Under the pieces are notes generated by a model. The model did no database searches and was not told the origin of the DNA. It saw nothing but the letters and a program-made list of their open reading frames with translations. From Dermatemys mawii (taxonomy: Eukaryota > Chordata > Testudines > Dermatemydidae): a stretch of DNA of 64,000 nt. A program made the translations under genes and the position numbers. The DNA lies in the NCBI GenBank assembly GCA_007922305.1, contig ML677333.1, forward strand, positions 14,902,676-14,966,675, written 5' to 3'. Each line of letters starts with the position of its first letter. Within the stretch, counting starts at the first letter, position 1. Positions 12,008 through 23,249 of this stretch are shown one piece after another.

Positions 12008-12234
12008 ATGTTCGTGCTGCAAGAGATCAAATGAATAGTGGAGGATTACCATATCCCACAATGCCCTTGCCTGAGGCACAACCCAGAGCATCATCAGTGT
12101 TCAGTCAGCCTTCATCAGTCTGCTCTTCATCCACTTCCTTCAATGGGCCTTTCAGTGGTGGAGTTGTATCGCCACAACCTCATAGCAGCTACTATAGTGG
12201 CATGACAGGACCTCAGCATCCATTCTATAATCGA
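12008..12234 (+). CDS. KIDINS220: KIDINS220 exon (Ser/Pro-rich tail segment)
   Basis: KIDINS220/ARMS is a large ankyrin-repeat membrane scaffold. It couples neurotrophin (Trk, p75) and ephrin receptors to sustained MAPK signalling and is a protein kinase D substrate. This exon encodes 75 whole codons plus two bases of a split codon; the first base lies in the previous exon, outside the window. The product starts [12 protein letters not shown] and ends [10 protein letters not shown], a Ser/Pro/Tyr-rich cytoplasmic segment that I recognise from vertebrate KIDINS220. The acceptor is ttcatgtttcag and the donor gtaagt. Translation past the donor hits a stop soon after, which supports the boundary. 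It ends in phase 0. Confidence 0.93.
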
Positions 12235-12639
12235 GTAAGTAACCAATTAACTATTAAATCACACTTAGCATGATTTAATCTCATAATATTGCATAGCTAG
12301 TCCTCTAAATGCTTAAAGGAAAAGAAAACAGACAACCACCCAACACCTAAAAAACCCACCCAATAAAAAGGAACAGGAGAAAATTGGTAAAAATGGTAAA
12401 ACTGCAGGGATGGTCACCCATCTACTGCAATCTAATGGAAAATCATATAGAAAATTGAAATAAAAGGGCAAACTGTAGGGAAAATGTCCTTTAATTAGAG
12501 ACACTATTAAATAGTGGGACACAGCAGGAATTTTTTTAATGGTGGGTGTGTCCGGGTGGGCTTTTTCTCAATACACAATTACTAATACAGTTAATTTACT
12601 TGGGTGCTGTCTCAGTATGGCACTGACAAATTGGTCTGA
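12235..12639. other. Intron start, unassigned
   Basis: A-rich intron sequence after the donor. No coding or RNA signal is seen. Confidence 0.5.
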
Positions 12640-13243
12640 AATCAGAAGATGAAATTCAATAGAGAAAAGTGCAAATTACGTCTCACCTAGGAAGAAAAAA
12701 ATCAAATGCAAAACTACAAAATGGAGAATAACTGGCTAGGCAGTAGTTCTGCTGAAAAGAGTCACAAATGGAATATGAGTCAACATGCTCTGGGGAATAT
12801 TAACAGGAGTGTCATATGCATTGTTGAGGCCCCAGCTGAAGTATTGTGTCCAGTTCTGGATACCATCCTTAAGAAAGATGTGACCAAATTGGAAAGAGTC
12901 CAGAGGAGAGCAACAAAAGTGATAAAAGGTTTAGGAAACCTGACCTATGAGGAATGGTTAGAAACCTGGGCTTGTTTAGTTTTCAGAAAAGAAGACTGGA
13001 GTGGGGGATGGGACTTGAAAACAGCCTTCAAAGATAATAAGTGCTAAAGAGGATGGTGATCAGTTGTTCTCCATGTCCACTGAAGGTTTAGAACAAGAAG
13101 TAGTCAGCTTCCCAATCACTGGATATTTTTAAGAACAGGTTAGACAAACACTGATCAGTTATGCTCTAGGTTTACTTGGTCCTGCTTCAGTGCAGGAGCT
13201 GGACTACATAACCTTTGGAGGTCCCTTCCATGATTCTGCAATA
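12640..13243 (+). mobile_element. CR1 LINE 3' fragment, sense
   Basis: Sense-strand CR1 ORF2 C-terminus in broken frames: NWLGSSSAEK, VLDTILKKDVTKLERV and QRRATKVIKGLGNLTYEEW, then the CR1 3' UTR (gcaggagctggactacataacc, ggtcccttccatgattctg). It is severely 5' truncated, as is typical of CR1. Its 3' end abuts the antisense KIDINS220 fragment at 13244. Confidence 0.85.
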
Positions 13244-13470
13244 TATAGGAAAACTTTCATTGGACCTCACATCAGAGTCAGAGGAATCCTTTTTGTCTAA
13301 AAGGGAGTCTGTCAAGTACTCCTTTGCTTTGATGAAGATTCTAATAGGTTCAGATCCATGTTCTGGGGATTTTGGTTGGTTGTCTACTTTCCTGTCCATT
13401 TTGTTGTCCTTTCCTTCCTTGAGAAGTGGAATGTTATCTGATTCTTCTGGCTCCACAGAAGGGGTTGTGG
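13244..13470 (-). pseudogene. Antisense duplicate fragment of KIDINS220 last exon
   Basis: On the minus strand this encodes PEESDNIPLLKEGKDN, QPKSPEHGSEPIR and FIKAKEYLTDSLLDKKDSS. These match the real last exon at about 38308-38515, with roughly a dozen base differences over about 205 bp by eye. It lies inside an intron of the same gene, in the opposite direction, between a CR1 3' end and another repeat. Because the source is within a single exon, I cannot tell a processed (RNA) copy from a DNA duplication. A 103-codon open frame survives but is joined to unrelated sequence at both ends. No start, splice or promoter context suggests expression. Confidence 0.88.
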
Positions 13471-13800
13471 CAGCTTTGGGAGGCCTGAGAGCCTCCACTG
13501 GTGTCAGGGTCTCAAGGTTTCTGGGATCCCTGCTCCGTTGTGAAAGATTTTCCTTACTCTCCAGTGGGACTCTCTGAGCTGCCCACAGAGTCAGGGGGTC
13601 ATGAGGTGTCTCTGGGAGTCAGGGCAACTAGCTTCTCCACTTCATTTAGGAAAAATGGAACCAAAATAGTTTTGAATTTTCCAGAATGAGAACATTCCAG
13701 AATTTTCTTCCCGTGGGAAATTTCTAAAGTTCTTGTTTTGAATTTGAACTATAAATCCTTTGACATGTTGGAATTTTCCACAGTATAGAAAATTTGGAGC
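13471..13800. repeat. Unclassified interspersed repeat
   Basis: A stretch with ggtttctgggatccctgctcc, then runs of gaattttccagaatgagaac and gtgggaaatttct. Similar ttttcc/gaaa-rich text occurs at 52020-52180, so I take it as a degraded dispersed repeat of unknown class. It flanks the KIDINS220 duplicate. Confidence 0.35.
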
Positions 13801-14084
13801 TTCAACCAGTTCTAGCCTGTGATCTTTTTAACTCTTTAGTGATTAGACTGAAGTGTAAAATGTAGGAACATAACAGTTGCCAGCAATAAATGAGTGCCTG
13901 CCACCTAGTGATAAAGTGGTGCTCTACTTTGAATTTTGTCCCATGGAACACTCAGAACTTTGTCATGTGCAGGAATACAAGCCCAATAGCATGGACCTAT
14001 ATAGATGCTACAGCACTGTCGGAGAACAGCTATAAGATGACACTTTTAAAAATAATTTATCTAAATATAAAATAAGTATGCAGT

Positions 14085-14262
14085 GTTGCTCTAGCCATGT
14101 TGGTCCCAGGATATTAGAGAGGCAAGGTGGGTGAGGTAGTATCTTTTTATTGGACCAACTCCTATTAGGGAGTGAGAGAAGTTTTTGAGCCACATAGAGT
14201 ACCTAGCTCAATAGAAGTTGGTCCAATGAAAGATATTCCCTTACCCACCTTGTCTCTCTTAA
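14085..14262. repeat. Hairpin-forming interspersed repeat
   Basis: Arms at 14116-14160 and 14216-14259 are inverted copies of each other: caaggtgggtgaggtagtat against cttacccaccttgtctctc, and ttggaccaact against agttggtccaa. About 55 bases lie between them. It resembles a small dispersed repeat common in reptile genomes. Class not assigned. Confidence 0.6.
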
Positions 14263-15924
14263 TATAAAATAGGAATTTTGAAAATGAATATTTGTGTATT
14301 TTGAAAAATTATGGAATGGTTTTCAAAAGAACCTTGGTTCCTGGAAACTAAAGGTAGATTATTTTTCATCTCTTTATTTTATTTAAACACATCACGCTTA
14401 AATTGCATGGCTCTATAAAAAAACTGAGAAGGAAAGAACTGTAAAAATCATTTTAAAGACACCCTGCGGCACTTTTATAAAAATATTAAAAATTGGGATC
14501 AGACAACACATTAAATGTGTAAAATTCAGAAGTATTTACAGGTCAAAACAAATATGTTGCAATGTTTGAAAAGCATTTGCAGAATTCCATATTTTGCATG
14601 CCTACAGTTCCTGTATTTGCATAACACACCAATGGATAACAATCTAATCATAATTGGGGTGATGGTCTAGTTGGTATTGTCTGACACTCACAGATCAAAT
14701 AAAAAATCATAAATTTGTTTACAGTATATAAATAAAGGGGAAACTATTTTTGACTATTTTGTTTTAAAATGGGAAATGCATTTGTAATTTTGAGGTCTTT
14801 ATCTGCTTTTGGTAACTGATATATGAGGCAGTCATCTGGAAGACTAAGCACAGGTCTGGGAGCCAGGAACTCCTGAGTTCTAATTCTGACTCAGCCACTG
14901 GCATGCTTTATATGTTTTGCAAGTTAATTAACATTTGTCTCCTTAAATCCCATCTCTCTCTCTTTTTTTTTTATTTTTTTGTTTGTTTGTTTGTTTTTGT
15001 TTTGTTTTGGTTTTTTTAGAGAAAGAGAGAGGGAGATACTTGCCTGCTCCACAAGAGTGATTAGTCAATTAGTGTTTTTTCCTCCACTGTATATTTTTCA
15101 AAGCAAGAAACATTTAACAATAATTCTAATAAAAACTTTGATTGTTTTATTTTAATTAAAATTTACATTATGATTTTAAATATTTTTATATTAAAACTTA
15201 CATTTTGCATACTTGTAGTTTTAGAGCATTGTAATGTGCTGTAGAAACGCAAAAATCTAAGCTAAAAATTGAACACGATTATATTAAAATACTTTAAAAA
15301 TAAAACAAATTCAGAAACTGGTAGCATTAATGTCTGGTCTCTTATTTATTAAAATAAAAAATTGGATGCAACAAGCATCCTATAATCAAAACTTCCACTA
15401 TTATGTGCCATGTACTCCATTTTCTATGTAGTTCTATAGATATCCAAGTATGATGAATAATATTATGAAGTTTTGCAAACTGTAGTGAGCTCTTGTTCCT
15501 TGTAATTGTAAGTTGAAGAGCTTTGTGATGGTGAAATTAATAGCAGTTTTTTTTAAAAAAAACAACCTTCATCCTTCTCTGTCCACTTCTTCTGCCCCCT
15601 CCTGCCCAGACATTGCGATAGGACTTTCAAAAGTGTTCAGCATTCACGTTCAGCTGTTCCCCTTTGAAGTCAATGCTAAAACCCTTATTGGCATCAGTGG
15701 TGCAGGGAGGTCAATACTGAGCAACTTTGAAAAGCTAAACCTAGAGCTTTTGAATAAGTAAAAGATAAATAAAGCTTTTAGTTTTTGCAATTTCTAACTT
15801 TATTAAACTTAGCATTCTTAAGCAGAAGTTGTATTTTGTTGAAATAACTTTTCTTTTGATTATTACTACATTTTGATTTGTGTAATTTTGTCCTATTTTT
15901 TTTGTTACATGTTTCTTTCCATAG
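14263..15924. other. AT-rich intron sequence
   Basis: No exon or RNA gene is seen. It includes a T/TTTG low-complexity tract at about 14960-15017. A short stretch near 15655-15720 (cctttgaagtcaatgc) resembles an old vertebrate SINE-like motif. Confidence 0.5.
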
Positions 15925-16035
15925 CCATTCTTTGCCCCATATATTTACATGCCAGGGCACTACCCTGGCAGTTCTCATCTCATCTCACGTCCATCACTAA
16001 AAACGGGTTTGTCCAGAGAGCAGAACAATGGCCTA
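15925..16035 (+). CDS. KIDINS220: KIDINS220 exon (37 codons)
   Basis: A 111-bp phase-0 exon between acceptor tttctttccatag and donor gtaagt. It encodes PFFAPYIYMPGHYPG, then an SSHLISRPSLKTG segment ending EQNNGL. The aromatic/proline text matches vertebrate KIDINS220 directly after HPFYNR of the previous exon. Exons of this tail region are alternatively spliced in mammals, and this one can be skipped without a frame change. Confidence 0.92.
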
Positions 16036-16986
16036 GTAAGTATTTTGAAGGAAAATTTAAAATACTAACCTAAAAAATAAGAATACTGAGTAATACAACA
16101 GTACTGTTAACTGCAATATAGTACTACACACTATATTTTCATAAATAGTTTAAGAAATTAAGATATTGCTAATGTGAAATGTATTTTGTTTTTACTTTTA
16201 GTAAATACCATATATAGAGCGGAAATTAATTCTAACATCCAAAAATCAAGATTAGAATAGTTTTTACTGACACATGGGATTGGCAGGATGATTGATTTTT
16301 TAGTGAAAACACCCATTTCCTGCTCCTATAAATAACATGATGTGACTTAAACATCTGTACTTGTAAATTTATATCTCACTTTATAAAATATTGTAAAACA
16401 CTTTTATATAGAGTATATATATGAATAATATGTAACAAAAGACTTAGATACAATATAGTTCCATCCTATTGCTTTGCATAGAATGTGGAATATCAAAAGG
16501 CCAAAATAAAATTATTATTAAAAGGACCACTTATTTTAAATTGTTTTAATTCAAACTAAAACAAAATACATTTTATGTTCAGTATACGTCAGTTGTAGTT
16601 TTATGTTAAAGTACATATAGTTTATATCTTACTTTTACATTTCAAAAGCAAAAATAAGTTCTGTGCTTTTTTCTAGGTGCATATAGAAATAAAAAATCCC
16701 TATTTAAAGATTTTCATATTTTACTGAAATAGATTAGTGTTCAAAAGAGCATTTAGATCTGAGGAAGCCTAAGAAAATGAAAGCCTCATTTGACAATCAC
16801 TTTAGTGCTAGAATATTGATGCCTTTAGGCATTGCTTTAAAATATTTTAAATCTTTTTAATCACTTCAGTAAAACAAATGTTTCTGTTGAATGATGTATT
16901 ATTAGACTCATTTCCATTCATTGTTTTCTTCATATTTTTGAACCCTTAATCATTTTACCCAAACCATAATATTTTGTTGTTGTTAG
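16036..16986. other. AT-rich intron
   Basis: Intron with no recognisable gene or repeat. The polypyrimidine tract before 16987 is short (ttttgttgttgttag). Confidence 0.6.
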
Positions 16987-17043
16987 GATGTTATCAAGGA
17001 GGATGTCGATGAGGGTCTTTCTTCAGCCACAGACCCCTCAATG
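16987..17043 (+). CDS. KIDINS220: KIDINS220 small exon (19 codons)
   Basis: A 57-bp phase-0 exon encoding DVIKEDVDEGLSSATDPSM, an acidic segment matching vertebrate KIDINS220 just after the EQNNGL exon. The acceptor is gttgttag and the donor gtaaat, a weaker donor than those of the neighbouring exons. Its length is divisible by three, so skipping is frame-neutral. Both points would fit an optional exon (inference). Confidence 0.88.
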
Positions 17044-17899
17044 GTAAATGAGTAGTCATGTGGTGTGGAAATTTAGCATCTCATTGCTTTGTCAGCAGTA
17101 ATGAGTCTGCATTGATTTTAACTGCAGTTCACTAACACTGCATCAGTGGCTTGGTGGGAAAATAGAGTAGTTGAGCACTAATAAATGTAGTTTGTGAATG
17201 AATTCAAGAGCTAATATTTTACTTATAAGACCTACTGTATTATTTTCCCCTTAGTCTCCCCTAACCTTCTCAGTAGCTATGAAGTACGGCGTCTTCAGCT
17301 AAGAGTACAGTGTTTTCAGTCTTCACCAGCAGTTCCCTGATGGTTAAAAGTAGTGGGGAATGGCACTTGGTCATTCATTACTTGTTTCTTAGAACTAAAT
17401 GGCTGAATCCTATCCTCTTCTCTTTTGTTCCAATATGCCAGCATAAAGCTGCTGCAGTTGTTACAGCATAAAGCAACGTTATATAAAAATAACAAAAATC
17501 TGCAATATATCATAATCATATTCGTGATCTAGCGTGTTAAGGTCTACCTTTACTCATGTATAAATTAATGTTAAAATTTTGTGTTTCACAACTTGAGTCT
17601 TTATTTCATTATAAGTATTCATACAAAGATATCTTCCTTTATATGTGGCTGCTTTAAGCCTTAATTGTGGAAGTCAATAGAAAACCATTCCTGGTCATCA
17701 AGCTCCAGTGACTGCCAACTCAAAAAGGTTAACATAGTTTTAACCATTATTCTTAATTGCTTTATCCTGTTGTCTGCAACAGCCTAAATGTGTGACTTCA
17801 GGATTTTTTGTCTTTCACTGATGCAGGGAAAAAGTTTGCATAAAATGTCATTTTTTTATTATGCAACAATGGGAAAAACAAGAATTCCACCATAATTAT
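17044..17899. other. Intron, unassigned
   Basis: Start of a 9.1-kb intron. No repeat or exon that I can name. Confidence 0.5.
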
Positions 17900-17903
17900 G
17901 TCA

Positions 17904-18562
17904 TGTGACGGAGTCAGACCAGAAGGATATAGGAGAGTGCTGGAAGGCAGGTATATTAGTCTCGGGATGTGCAGGTCCTTGTTCCCTGGATAGCCAAACA
18001 AAGGCTACTCCAGGCCAATCAAGACACTTGGGGCCAATTAAGAACCTTCTGGAAAGGAGTAGAAGCAGCTAGCCTAATTGGGACACCTGAAGCCAATCAG
18101 GGACTGGCTGAAACCAGATAAAAACCTCCCAGTTAGTCAGGTGGGTGTGGGTGTCAGGAGCTGTGGAAGGAAGTTATGCTGTTGGTGAGACTGAGTGTTG
18201 GACAACATATCATACTGAAGGAAGGAGGCCCTGAGGTAAGGGTGAAGTGGAGTTTGAAGAAGCAGGGACTGCTGTGGGGAAGTAGCCCAGGGAATTGTAT
18301 TGTGTTTTGTGCCTACAAGGTCAGCCATCTTAGCTGATACTATTAGGGTCCCTGGGCTGGAGTCCGGTGTAGAGGGCGGGCCCGGGCTCCCCCCTTTTCC
18401 ATCTTCCATACTGGCCTGTGATGAAGGTAACTCACTAGGTGGTGACTCTTGCCAATTCTACTGAGAAAGGGAGGTCACTCTGGGGCCTAGATGAGTTTCT
18501 GAGGCCCCTAAATCTGCCAGGAAGCGCAGGACCCACAAGGACAGACTTGGAGCTTTGTCACA
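17904..18562. mobile_element. Solo LTR with 4-bp target duplication
   Basis: The segment starts TGTGACGGAGTC and ends CTTTGTCACA, so its ends are inverted (TGTGAC/GTCACA) in the usual TG...CA form. It is flanked on both sides by GTCA (17900-17903 and 18563-18566). No internal retroviral sequence is present, so it is a solo LTR of about 659 bp left by recombination. The promoter side is uncertain; orientation not assigned. Confidence 0.7.
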
Positions 18563-18566
18563 GTCA

Positions 18567-19500
18567 ACAAAGACCAAGCCTGGATTAAAATAATATTAAT
18601 TAAAGATTTTATGGGCAGGGAGTGTTTCTCATTTTTTAACTAATGCTATTGAGCAGCATTCAAGATCATTTATTGTTCTGAAGCCTTGTAATATTTTGAT
18701 CAAAATCTAAAGTTAATGGTGCAGTTAAAAACCTGATTCTGAATTTTGTGAATTATTTTGTTGTAATACCGGATTGTCTTCTCTTCTCTTTGTGAAGGAG
18801 GCTGGAAGGGCTCTGGTATGATTCCCTACATCCCTAATCCTCTGAAAGCCCTTTCACAAGTAGGCTTTGTCACTCAGGGTGGGTTAGCTATCCATAAACC
18901 TCTGGGGAGTCCCCTGTGCAAGGTATTACTGACCTTGCTGGCTTTCTGGTTGAATTTCTGTAGAAGACAGAGATGATAATACTCCAATATGTTTGTTCTC
19001 CATTGATTTAACTATGATGAGAAAAAATTAACTGTTTTCATGCTTCCATTGAGTATAAGATGAATTCTTCAGAGTTATTACAGGCTCAGTAGAGGTGTTT
19101 GAGGCACTTCAATTATCCACAAATGATGTCCAAGTATTTAGGGAGTCCTTAATCCATGCATCTTTGCCACCATATATGATAATAGCTTTTACTTATTCTT
19201 TAGTGCTTAGATCCATGCACGCAAAATAATTCAGCGTACTAAAAATCCTTATGAAATTTTTAATGAATACCAGCTACTGTGACTGGTTTGGTGATCTAAC
19301 AGGAGCACCACAGGAAGGATTAAAGCTCAGTCTTGATTCCTGAGTTTGGCAGGAACTGGAAGGGTTGATTTATTTAGCCCTGAGTAGAGGAGAGAAGGTC
19401 CCATGACTGGCTTTCTCATAAGCTTCTTTGACCAGTGGAAGGAACTTGTATCTCTAAAAGACTCATCTTTTTTCATATGGGTCAAAATTTCTGTGAATTG
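18567..19500. other. Intron, unassigned
   Basis: No coding or RNA gene is seen. Scattered text may be old LINE sequence but I cannot define a boundary. Confidence 0.4.
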
Positions 19501-19504
19501 TTAG

Positions 19505-19602
19505 AGCTGTGTGAAGAAGGTCTTGTCTCAGCGTAGCGGGCTGGAGTTAATGACTTTTCAAGATCCTTTCCAGCCCTACATTTCTGTGATTCTACGATTG
19601 CA
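19505..19602 (+). mobile_element. CR1 3' tail
   Basis: A short CR1 3' UTR: the gtgaagaaggtcttgtctc segment, then atcctttccagccctacat and the tgattctacgattg terminal repeat typical of CR1 ends. Only about 100 bp. Confidence 0.65.
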
Positions 19603-22378
19603 CAATACCTCTGCATGCTTTGTGGCTCCTGTCATTGATGTCAGTATATCAATAAAGTTGACCAGTTTTATAACCCAAGGTCCTAAAATCTTAGAGCTCG
19701 ATTCTGATCTTTCCTACACCAATGTAAATATGAAGTAACTTCATGAAAATTAGTGGACTGATGTGGGTGTACAATTCATGTGATTATAATTACATGTTTA
19801 GTCTTTTTGTGCATTGTTGTGCAGAATACATTGTAGGCACTGTGTGAGTGCGTACACGTGTGTATATATATTTCAAACTTGTATTTTGTGTTCCAGTCCT
19901 ATCTAGTCCATAATTTTCATGGGTTTCTGGAATAGTAGATAAAGAATACTGTTAAAATTCCCTGCAGGATTAATGCTGGTTCTCTTTAGTAAATTAACTG
20001 ATTTGGGGCCTGATCCTGTGCCATTGAAACGGAATAAAAGCTTTGTCATTAACTTCAGTAAGTGCGGGATTCGGCCATTATAATATTGACCCTAGCTATA
20101 CTTTTGCCTTGGAGTCTCCAAAATATTTTCTTCATAACAAACTTGGTATTCTCTAGTCTGTTCCAAAATCCAAGTAGACAGACAAGCAGTTTATTGTGCC
20201 AGTAGGTAGGGAATAGTGTGGTAGTTTTAATGAAACAGTATTAACTTTTGTTTTCCAGTAGCACTCATGATTTTCTGGGCACTTTTTTCAGACAGCAAAG
20301 AAGGCATAATCTCTTCCCAGTCTAAAAAGTTTTTCACCAGATTGCAATATGAACAAGATCTATGTTATCTATCAACATTTATCATGAATCAAGTTAGCGT
20401 TACTTATTACATTTGTTACGGGGGAGCATGCCTCAACATAATTGTTTTAAAGATGTTTTCCTTGTTGCATGAAATCAATAGTGCGTTGAGGCATATAATG
20501 TACTTTCATTGAAGTGTGCCTAAAATGGACCAGTGCAATTATGTAATTATACATAAATCCTGCCTAGCCTTTAAAAATAATGGAATTTTTTTTTTAATGG
20601 ACAGGTCTGGATATGGATGTAGCTTGGGAAGTTTTTCACTTCTTGCAAATGTTGTTAATGTGGAATTAATCCCCTTAGAATATGAACTACAAACCCTATT
20701 ACTATTTATTCTTAAAATCTACCTTTTCAGCTGTTTTCCTTGCTCAGCTGTGATGACTTTAAAATTATTTGCCATATAATGGTGTAACGTAATTTTGAAA
20801 TGACAAAGGAATTTTAGGCTGCAAACCAAGGCTTTTCGCAGCAAAAATGATGTACAGCTTCTCTCTGTCCTAGGATATTAAACCTCAACAAATATTCATC
20901 TGCTTTTTTACGAGTACAAAAGGAGCAAGTCATTTATCAGAACTATTTAGCTTAAATGTTTTGCTGCAGTATAAAAAAATTTCAGTATACTAACTTTGTA
21001 TCATATAATTAGTTTTACGTGCATGGTTTTAGATTAGATTAATATGAATGCATTTTTGATGTTTCACTTGAAGCTTCTGTCTTTTCATTCTGTTTTTGTC
21101 CCTTTCTTGAAGCTGTGTAAATCTGGGTTAAACAGACAGAGACAGGTACAGCAACTTTCTATGAATTGTCATTCACTTACTTAAAGGAATCATTGCAAAA
21201 GCTCTCATACTGGCTCTTCATGCTAGGCTGTCTATAAATTAATGCTCATTACTAGCCCTTGGGTTTGCTTTGACAAGCTGCTTTTAGCTTTTGCATGGCA
21301 AATATTTTCAGTGTAATGTTCTCTAAGCTAAAAAATGTGTCAGTTTTAAGTACAGTTTTAATTCACTTACATGATGACATTATCCCTAAAGCAATTACAT
21401 TATTTATTCTTCAGGCAGTGTTATTTATAAAGAATGATTTGGATTAATGTGTATTAATTTCAAATAGTTTAATCTTCAACAAAAATCTAAATATTTTAGC
21501 ATTTTTCACACATAAATTTTGATAGTTTAGAAAGAAGCATTTTCTCTAACTCCTAATGCATGCAGAAATAGTGACTTGCTCTTGACTGCTAAAATATGTT
21601 GATTTAATGCAAGAATATCTATTCCACAGTAACACACGTGAAATTTCCTTTATTTCTTTGTGGTAATCAACAGATACTACATTTGATAAATTCAGAGTTC
21701 ATAAACTGTTGAAACTGTTCACATTGTTCTTGGAGTATTTATGTTGGCAACACCATTATAAAATAGTTTTGGCCATAGTTTTATGGCTGTCATTTTTCAA
21801 ATTATAATAGATTTTTCCACTTAAAGTATAATTTGAACTAACCAGTAAATTTTGATTATGGGTGAAATAACCTAGTTCATGCTTTTCAGCATCTCTTATT
21901 CACTGCATTCATTGTAAGAATATTGTTGAGAAATCACATTAGAATAGGAAAAAGATTGGAATAATACATCCAAATATCTCTAAAAATGTCTGAATTGTGC
22001 TGACAAATTGGATAAAAATTTTAATATCAGAATGATTAAAAATGTTATGGCCATTTTTTGTTGCCATTTGGGCAAGTTTCTCAAGCAATCAAGTCAAGGT
22101 AACAAACATGTAAGTTTTAACCAAGAGAATCAAAAACAATTATTTTTGTTGTTTGTCTTCATGTTAGATTGCAATTAACCCTTTAGAACAGAAATGTATT
22201 TGTTTAAAAAAAAACAATAATCTGTAGTTTTGTTAGTATTTAAATGCTCTATTTAAAATTGTGTTTAGTTTTATTCGTAAAAGAAACTGGAATATCTTTT
22301 ACTATTTACGGACTGTGAAATAATTATGAGATAATTAATTGTGAATATCAAAAGTGAGTGTGTGGGTGGGGAAATATT
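19603..22378. other. AT-rich intron with faint SINE-like motifs
   Basis: No gene is seen. Segments at about 19690-19770 and 20005-20076 (gggcctgatcctgtgcc ... gcgggattcggcc, forming inverted ends) look like an old vertebrate SINE or MITE family. The rest is unassigned. Confidence 0.45.
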
Positions 22379-22409
22379 AGCCAAAACTAAGAAGGCTAAG
22401 AATGTAAAA
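22379..22409 (+). repeat. Donor copy for a templated insertion
   Basis: This 31-bp segment (agccaaaactaagaaggcta onward) reappears exactly at 22771-22801. Confidence 0.9.
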
Positions 22410-22529
22410 GTGATTATAAAAGTTAAGTATTGGAGAACACAAAGATTATATAAGAAGAGAATACAAATAATGCTCAATTATTGCCATATGTGCCTGCAAC
22501 AGCCTCTCTTCTTGAACACCTAGCAGCCT

Positions 22530-22690
22530 CTATATTGTTTGGGATCGTAAGAATAGCCATACCAGATCTGACCAGTAGTCCATCTAATCCAGTAGTTTAT
22601 TTCCAGCAGTGTGCAGTGCCAGATGCTTCAGAGCAAGGTGCAAGAGAGACTATAGTGTGGACAGTTACGTAGTTCAGAAGGAAAGCTTCT
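22530..22690 (-). mobile_element. LINE (L3/CR1-clade) 3' end fragment
   Basis: ccataccagatctgacc, ccatctaatccagtag and gccagatgcttcagagc match the terminal segment also seen at 3040-3150. It lies antisense, with no ORF part. Confidence 0.6.
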
Positions 22691-22744
22691 TCCTAACATT
22701 AATCAGGTAGTGATTGGCTTATACCTTGAAGTATATGAGGATTT

Positions 22745-22846
22745 ACATTAAATTGAATATTGTCTAGTGTAGCCAAAACTAAGAAGGCTAAGAATGTAAA
22801 AATTTAATGTTTAAAAAACATTAAATTGAATATTGTCTAGTGTAGC
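22745..22846. repeat. Local duplication with templated filler and palindrome
   Basis: A 29-bp segment (acattaaattgaatattgtc onward) occurs at 22745-22773 and 22818-22846. Between the copies lies a filler whose first 31 bp (22771-22801) copy 22379-22409. The rest makes a perfect inverted repeat (aatttaatgttt / aaacattaaatt). Confidence 0.9.
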
Positions 22847-23249
22847 TATAGGTGTTCTCTTTATCAGAATAAATGTGATTCTTTCCTTGAATCGCTCTTA
22901 CAGGTTTCTTCAGCTCACCTCTGAAAGTGAAGTACTTAATTAAAGAGAAAAGAGAGAAACACTATAGAGAACATAAATACATTCTTCATTTTTCTCAAAG
23001 AATTACAGGTAAACCCTGGTTAACGGAACTGTAGTTAACCAAAGCACAGTTTTGTATCTCAGAGTTTACCTGTGTGATGTTGAGCTTCTAAACTTGGGAG
23101 AAGAGGAATTTCTTTGCAGTGTGTGACCTATTTAAAGTGATGGACCTCCACAGGAGTTTAGCTTCAGTCCTGTCTTTTGTTCATTCAGTCCTGTGAATGA
23201 GACAAGCAATTTCGTTTATATGCGTTATGCGACTTGATATTGTCGGACT

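Noticed and set aside
13187..13498. 103-codon open frame as a separate gene
   Set aside because: Two thirds is a reversed copy of KIDINS220 and the rest runs into repeats; the frame survived by chance or youth.
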